From: Mucilaginibacter rubeus
Lineage (GTDB): Bacteria; Bacteroidota; Bacteroidia; Sphingobacteriales; Sphingobacteriaceae
Assembly: GCF_003286415.2 (NCBI RefSeq)
Contig: NZ_CP043450.1
Span: 6,510,001-6,574,000 of the forward strand
Reading direction: 5' to 3'
DNA length: 64,000 nucleotides
How positions within the stretch are numbered: the first letter of the stretch is position 1; every line of letters starts with the position of its first letter. The notes beneath the pieces were generated by a model. It was not told the DNA's origin, did no database searches, and saw only the letters and a list, made by a program, of their open reading frames with translations. A program made the translations under genes and the position numbers. Below are positions 59,845-64,000 of this stretch, piece after piece.

Positions 59845-60951
59845 ATGGCCAAAAAACCGCTGCTTGAATTTACTGACAGAGGAATTTACTGTGCGCAAGG
59901 CAAATTTTACATCGATCCCTGGAAGCCGGTTGATGATGCCGTGATAACCCATGCCCATGCCGATCATGCTTATTGGGGGCATAAACACTATTTAGCGCAC
60001 CACCTTTCACGTGAGGTGTTGTTGTATCGCCTTGGCGAAATCAATCTTCAAACGGTTGAGTATGGTGAAACCGTACTAAAGAATGGTGTAAGCATATCAT
60101 TGTATCCTGCAGGGCATGTAATTGGTTCGGCACAGATCCGGGTTGAATATAAAGGTGAGGTTTGGGTGGTTTCCGGTGATTACAAGGTAGAAAACGATGG
60201 CATCTCCACACCTTTTGAACCGGTTAAATGCCATCACTTTATTTCCGAGTGTACGTTCGGTATGCCGGTTTATCAATGGAAACCGCAGGTACAAACATTT
60301 AGCGAGATTAATAGCTGGTGGCGCCAAAACCTTGATAACGGATTAGCTACAGTATTGGTTGGTTACTCATTAGGGAAAGCGCAGCGAATCTTGCAAAACC
60401 TCGATCTGTTTAACGGCAAGGTTTATACCCATGGTGTTATCGAAAATACCAATGAAGCTTTGCGCCGCAATGGTGTGCTGTTAAATCCAACAGAACGGAT
60501 CACACAGGAGAGCTCGAAGGAAGAAGTGAGGAAAGGCATTATTATAGCGCCGCCCTCATCGGTGGGCACGACATGGATGCGCAAGTTTCAGCCTTATAGT
60601 TTTGGCTATTGCTCGGGTTGGATGGCTATTCGTGGAGCCAAACGCCGCCGTGCTGCCGATAGGGGATTCGTACTCTCTGACCACGCTGACTGGGATGGCC
60701 TCATCAGTGCTATTGACGCCACGGGCTGTGAGTGTGTTTATCTTACCCACGGCTACACCGCCACTTTTTCAAGATATTTAAGTGAGATAGGTTTTAACGC
60801 ACGTGAGGTGCATACGCTTTATGGTGGCGAAGAGGAAGATACCTCACCTCAACCTTCATCAGAAGAAAGGGAGCCTGAAACCTATGATAAATCTTCAAGT
60901 GAAGTCTCCCCTCTCGGGGGAGATTTAGAGGGGGTAGGAGGTATCTCATGA
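59845..60951 (+). CDS. Ligase-associated DNA exonuclease (metallo-beta-lactamase fold)
   Basis: 368 residues from ATG at 59845. Metallo-beta-lactamase/beta-CASP-type nuclease: THAHADHAYWGH supplies zinc ligands, GHVIGSAQI and VVSGDYKVENDG follow, and a late DHADWDGLI plus THGYTATF complete the active site. Bacteroidota encode it next to an ATP-dependent ligase, as here, in a DNA-repair unit. Its last four bases overlap the ligase start. The final 37 or so residues (from about 332, SPQPSSEEREPETYDKSSSEV) are encoded by an inserted inverted repeat and are not part of the family fold. Confidence 0.92.
   Translation: MAKKPLLEFTDRGIYCAQGKFYIDPWKPVDDAVITHAHADHAYWGHKHYLAHHLSREVLLYRLGEINLQTVEYGETVLKNGVSISLYPAGHVIGSAQIRVEYKGEVWVVSGDYKVENDGISTPFEPVKCHHFISECTFGMPVYQWKPQVQTFSEINSWWRQNLDNGLATVLVGYSLGKAQRILQNLDLFNGKVYTHGVIENTNEALRRNGVLLNPTERITQESSKEEVRKGIIIAPPSSVGTTWMRKFQPYSFGYCSGWMAIRGAKRRRAADRGFVLSDHADWDGLISAIDATGCECVYLTHGYTATFSRYLSEIGFNAREVHTLYGGEEEDTSPQPSSEEREPETYDKSSSEVSPLGGDLEGVGGIS
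60837..60946. repeat. Inverted repeat inside the exonuclease 3' end
   Basis: Outer arms AGATACCTC (60837-60845) and GAGGTATCT (60938-60946), with inner CTCCCCTCTCGGGGGAG and AGAGGGGGT elements. About 110 bp, the same size and style as the family C element at 27393-27503. It is read through as the C-terminal codons of the exonuclease gene and stops just short of the ligase ATG (60948). Confidence 0.8.
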
Positions 60952-62564
60952 AAGCATTCGCGCAACTCTTTTTATCGCTTGACGAAACCAACAAAACCAA
61001 TGAAAAGGTTAAAGTATTAAAAGACTATTTTAATACCGTGCCAGATACCGATAAAATGCACATGCTCGCCCTCTTTACCGGTAGGCGACCAAAGCGGCAG
61101 ATCAATTCAACACTTGTACGTAACTGGGCTATTGAGGCATCGCATATTCCGGCCTGGCTTTTTGAGGAAAGCTATCATGTAGTAGGTGATCTGGCCGAAA
61201 CCATGGCCCTATTGATGCCGCAAAGCAACACAAGCAGCAGCAAAACCCTCACCGAATGGATAGCCGAGATCAATGCCCTTAACGATAAAACAGAGGAGCA
61301 AAAAAAGGAGTGGCTCATGGAGTCGTGGGCTATGCTGGATAGCCAGGAGCGCTTTGTATTTAATAAACTGCTCACCGGAAGTTTTAGGGTTGGCGTATCG
61401 CAAAATCTGGTGATCAAGGCGCTGGCTGATATCTCCGGGTTGGAGCCCGCTGTACTTACCCATCGTGTAATGGGCAGTTGGCTGCCCGAAACCTACCCGT
61501 TTTCGCAGCTGATGGAAGAGCAGGATGCCGCGGCAAATATTTCACGCCCCTACCCATTCTTTTTAGCCTATCCAATACAGGAAACCTCAGAAAAACAAAA
61601 AACGCCCGCGGAAGTAGGTATTGCCCTTGGCGATGCCGCCGACTGGCAGGCCGAATGGAAATGGGATGGCATCCGGGCGCAAATGATAAAGCGGGGCGAT
61701 GAAATTTTTATCTGGAGTCGGGGCGAAGATCTCGCCACCGAAAAGTTTCCTGAACTGCATCCTTTCCTGAACGCGCTGCCCGATGGTACAGTGATTGACG
61801 GAGAAATCCTCAGTTTTCAGAACGGTTTACCTATGCCTTTTAATGTGCTGCAAACCCGTATCGGTCGGAAAAACCTGAGTAAAAAGATATTGGAGGAAAG
61901 CCCCGTCGCCGTAATCGCTTATGATTGTCTGGAGTATAATGGAGAAGATATCCGCTACAAATCCCAAGCTGAAAGGCGGGAGATTTTGGAAAGATTGCAG
62001 GCCGAAACACAATACCCCGAAATATTCCGGATTTCCGCGTTGATTAGCTTTGAAACCTGGGAGCAGTTGGGCAGTATCAGGGAACAGTCGCGTGCTATGA
62101 TAGCCGAAGGGATTATGCTAAAACGCAAAAGTGCTGCTTACCAGGTTGGCCGTAAACGGGGCGACTGGTGGAAATGGAAGATCGACCCACTATCGGTTGA
62201 TGCCGTAATGATCTATGCTCAAAAAGGGCACGGCCGCCGGGCCGATCTGTATACCGATTATACTTTTGCCGTTTGGGATGGGGATAAGCTGGTGCCTTTC
62301 GCTAAGGCCTATTCTGGGCTTACCGACGCAGAGATCAACAAAGTTGATTATTTTATCAAACGCAACACCATCGAAAAATTTGGCCCTGTACGTACCGTAA
62401 AACCCGAACTGGTGTTTGAGATAGGTTTTGAAGGGATTAATAAATCAACCCGGCATAAATCGGGAATAGCGTTGCGTTTTCCGAGGATCTTGCGATGGCG
62501 GCATGATAAGCCCAAAGAAGAAGCCGATACACTTGAAAGTCTGAAAGCTTTACTGGGCGAATAA
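60948..62564 (+). CDS. ATP-dependent DNA ligase
   Basis: 538 residues. N-terminal helical domain (MKAFAQLFLSLDETNKTNEKV, IPAWLFEESYHVVGDLAETMALLM) followed by the nucleotidyltransferase core: catalytic Lys in EWKWDGIRAQ (about 237), motif III DGTVIDGEILSFQ, AEGIMLKRKSAAYQVGRKRGDWWKWK (motifs IV/V) and an OB-fold C-terminus ending IALRFPRILRWRHDK. It forms an overlapping gene pair with the exonuclease (ATGA). The helicase and phosphoesterase genes that often complete this repair cluster are not present here. Confidence 0.95.
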   Translation: MKAFAQLFLSLDETNKTNEKVKVLKDYFNTVPDTDKMHMLALFTGRRPKRQINSTLVRNWAIEASHIPAWLFEESYHVVGDLAETMALLMPQSNTSSSKTLTEWIAEINALNDKTEEQKKEWLMESWAMLDSQERFVFNKLLTGSFRVGVSQNLVIKALADISGLEPAVLTHRVMGSWLPETYPFSQLMEEQDAAANISRPYPFFLAYPIQETSEKQKTPAEVGIALGDAADWQAEWKWDGIRAQMIKRGDEIFIWSRGEDLATEKFPELHPFLNALPDGTVIDGEILSFQNGLPMPFNVLQTRIGRKNLSKKILEESPVAVIAYDCLEYNGEDIRYKSQAERREILERLQAETQYPEIFRISALISFETWEQLGSIREQSRAMIAEGIMLKRKSAAYQVGRKRGDWWKWKIDPLSVDAVMIYAQKGHGRRADLYTDYTFAVWDGDKLVPFAKAYSGLTDAEINKVDYFIKRNTIEKFGPVRTVKPELVFEIGFEGINKSTRHKSGIALRFPRILRWRHDKPKEEADTLESLKALLGE

Positions 62565-62578
62565 CTGGTTAGATTTTA

Positions 62579-62586
62579 TACCTTTG
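62579..62586 (+). promoter_or_regulatory. -7 promoter element of the MaoC-like gene
   Basis: TACCTTTG matches TAnnTTTG, 41 bases upstream of the ATG at 62627. Confidence 0.5.
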
Positions 62587-62626
62587 CGGCTTCAAAACAG
62601 AACACCCTAACTATCATTAAACCAGT

Positions 62627-63088
62627 ATGATTGTAATTAATAATTTTCAGGAGTTTGAACAGCAGGTAGGCAATGACCTTGGTGTATCATCATGGCATAC
62701 TATTACGCAGGAGCAGATCAATAAATTTGCTGATGCTACGCTTGATCATCAATGGATTCACACCGACCCTGAAAGGGCTAAAACTGAAAGTCCTTTTAAA
62801 TCAACCATAGCACATGGCTATCTTACGCTTTCGCTCATTCCTCACCTGTGGAAAGAAATCGTAACTATAGGCAACCTAAAAATGGAAATTAACTATGGGA
62901 TCGAAAACCTGCGTTTTGCCCAGCCGGTATTAGTTGATAGTGAGGTGCGCCTGAAAGTAAAGCTGGCTGGTTTGTTAAACCTGCGTGGCGTGATCAAAGC
63001 TACCATGAGCATCGAAATGGAAATAAAAGACCAGCGTAAACCTGCCTTTAGCGGCGATGTTGTGTTTTTATATCACTTTGTGGATTAA
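62627..63088 (+). CDS. MaoC-family (R)-specific enoyl-CoA hydratase-like protein
   Basis: 153 residues, single hot-dog domain. FADATLDHQWIHTDPERAKTESPFKSTIAHGYLTLSLIPHLW contains the family signature D-x-N/H-x-x-H-x-D (catalytic Asp and His) with the variant DHQWIHTD. The C-terminal strands are LRFAQPVLVDSEVRLKVKLAG and FSGDVVFLYHF. Acts on CoA thioesters; substrate unknown. Single gene after the DNA ligase. Confidence 0.92.
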   Translation: MIVINNFQEFEQQVGNDLGVSSWHTITQEQINKFADATLDHQWIHTDPERAKTESPFKSTIAHGYLTLSLIPHLWKEIVTIGNLKMEINYGIENLRFAQPVLVDSEVRLKVKLAGLLNLRGVIKATMSIEMEIKDQRKPAFSGDVVFLYHFVD

Positions 63089-63116
63089 GAAATTACTTCG
63101 TATTTCTATACACTCG

Positions 63117-63253
63117 TCATTGCGAGATACGAAGCAATCCCCGACTTTACAGAGCGGCTATGCATGTGTCCCTGTGCAGTTCGCGATTGTTTCGTACCTC
63201 GCAATGATGGGTTGATGAGTACAGTTCGCGATTGCTTCGTACCTCGCAATGAC
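63117..63253. repeat. Dispersed palindromic repeat, family B, copy 3 (compound)
   Basis: It begins GTCATTGCGAGATACGAAGC and carries two successive right ends: GATTGTTTCGTACCTCGCAATGA (given in parts; around 63185-63207) and again GATTGCTTCGTACCTCGCAATGAC (around 63230-63252). The inner TTTACAGAGCGGC resembles the CTATACAGGGC core of the other copies. This suggests partial duplication of the right arm. Confidence 0.85.
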
Positions 63254-63273
63254 GCTTTTCGTTCTCCGCTTGG

Positions 63274-63326
63274 CCGTGTCCTCACGGTCAACTTGTATGT
63301 AATAAAAAGCGCCCGTGAGGACACGG
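63274..63326. repeat. GTGAGGACAC inverted pair
   Basis: CCGTGTCCTCACGG (63274-63287) and CCGTGAGGACACGG (63313-63326) are inverted copies. The second shares CGTGAGGACACG with the hairpin at 14082-14103. It lies between the MaoC-like gene and nadD. Confidence 0.75.
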
Positions 63327-63359
63327 ATGCTGGGATATTTTATAGATAATGTACTTCGA

Positions 63360-63932
63360 CTACCTGTACAAACTCTTACTCTCAATAAATTTCAACACCG
63401 GGTCAGGTACAAAATATTGTACATTCTTTTTTTCGGCGAGGGATTTGCGGATGAATGTTGCCGACAGCTCCATGAGCGGCGTCATGGTAATGGTAACTGA
63501 TGGATGATCGGCCAGTTCGGCATTTTCGTAGCCTGGGCGCGGATATACAAAAATGCGGTAATCGCGTAGGATAAGCTTATAGTTTTTCCATTTATGTAAC
63601 GTGCCCAGATTGTCAGACCCCATTATCAGGGCAAACTCGTGTTCCGGATATTTTTCCTTTAAATGGGCAAGGGTATCAATGGTATATGATGGCTGTGGCA
63701 GTTTCAGTTCCACATCGCTTACGGTAATATTGGTTGCGTTATCCGTAGCTAACCGAGCCATTTCCAACCTGTCGTAAGTGTTGATCAGGTCGCCATATTT
63801 TTTTAGCGGATTTTGGGGTGATACCACCAGCCATACCTTATCAAGCGAGGTATGGTTTGCCATATAATTAGCAATTATCAAATGCCCTATGTGTATAGGA
63901 TTAAACGAACCAAACAGTAAGCCTATTTTCAT
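63360..63932 (-). CDS. nadD: Nicotinate-nucleotide adenylyltransferase
   Basis: 190 residues. Nucleotidylyltransferase fold with GLLFGSFNPIHIGHLIIANYM at the start (the H-x-G-H motif) and SATFIRKSLAEKK near the end (ISSTxxR-like motif). It forms NaAD from nicotinate mononucleotide and ATP, the penultimate step of NAD synthesis. It is read leftward at the right edge, single gene within the window; genes further right cannot be seen. Confidence 0.96.
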   Translation of the reverse strand: MKIGLLFGSFNPIHIGHLIIANYMANHTSLDKVWLVVSPQNPLKKYGDLINTYDRLEMARLATDNATNITVSDVELKLPQPSYTIDTLAHLKEKYPEHEFALIMGSDNLGTLHKWKNYKLILRDYRIFVYPRPGYENAELADHPSVTITMTPLMELSATFIRKSLAEKKNVQYFVPDPVLKFIESKSLYR

Positions 63933-64000
63933 TTCAGTCAGCAGTTTTCAGTTGATAGTTTGCAGTTGGGCAACGGCAACTATTATCATAAGTATAAGAA

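Overview
The window looks like the chromosome of a Sphingobacteriaceae bacterium (phylum Bacteroidota), most like Mucilaginibacter or Pedobacter. This is inferred from several signs: near-absent Shine-Dalgarno sequences, Bacteroidota promoters of the TAnnTTTG type, many secreted proteins ending their signal peptides in AQ/SA or a lipobox, DUF1349/GH127/ThuA-type periplasmic enzymes, the bacteroidotal ligase-associated exonuclease plus ATP-dependent ligase pair, and many intergenic palindromic repeats. No plasmid or phage replication genes are seen.

Layout. 0-8.5 kb: end of a DUF4198-like gene, then housekeeping genes (rsmA, pdxA, pdhB, a PhnA-like protein, a DtxR-type regulator). 8.5-17.7 kb: envelope genes, including two paralogous His/Tyr-rich secreted proteins either side of an OmpA lipoprotein, an S41 protease, a CsbD-like protein, a beta-barrel protein and a giant ThuA/sugar dehydrogenase/PKD/cytochrome c lipoprotein. 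18.4-18.7 kb: two tandem tRNA-like genes with long variable arms and an apparent GUC anticodon, with their own promoter and terminator. 18.9-29.1 kb: an Lrp regulator, small envelope proteins, a TolC-RND-MFP efflux operon and an ABC-F protein. 29.5-35.6 kb: sugar genes (DUF1349, GH127, a PhyH dioxygenase, a cellulase-like hydrolase, an AraC regulator). 35.6-43.4 kb: three Crp/Fnr regulators interleaved with small detoxification or secondary-metabolism enzymes.

43.4-56.4 kb is an AT-richer accessory (probable defence) region. It has a translationally coupled pair (SIR2-like/TIR protein plus an nSTAND-type NTPase with a membrane segment and propeller-like C-terminus), a histidine kinase whose homologous N-terminus lacks a normal start codon, a separate protein joining a degenerate receiver domain to a TIR domain, a core ABC-F gene, and a restriction-modification cassette (C5 cytosine methyltransferase, DUF4928 protein, frameshifted vsr). 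The cassette lies between an intact tRNA-Arg(CCT) and a decayed copy of the same tRNA. 56.5-64 kb returns to core genes: metG, an LD-carboxypeptidase, ligase-associated exonuclease plus ligase, a MaoC-like protein and nadD.

The strongest candidates for something undescribed are the SIR2-TIR/STAND pair, the receiver-TIR protein and the paired odd tRNAs. Several families of intergenic inverted repeats recur through the window, and one of them has been built into the C-terminus of the exonuclease.
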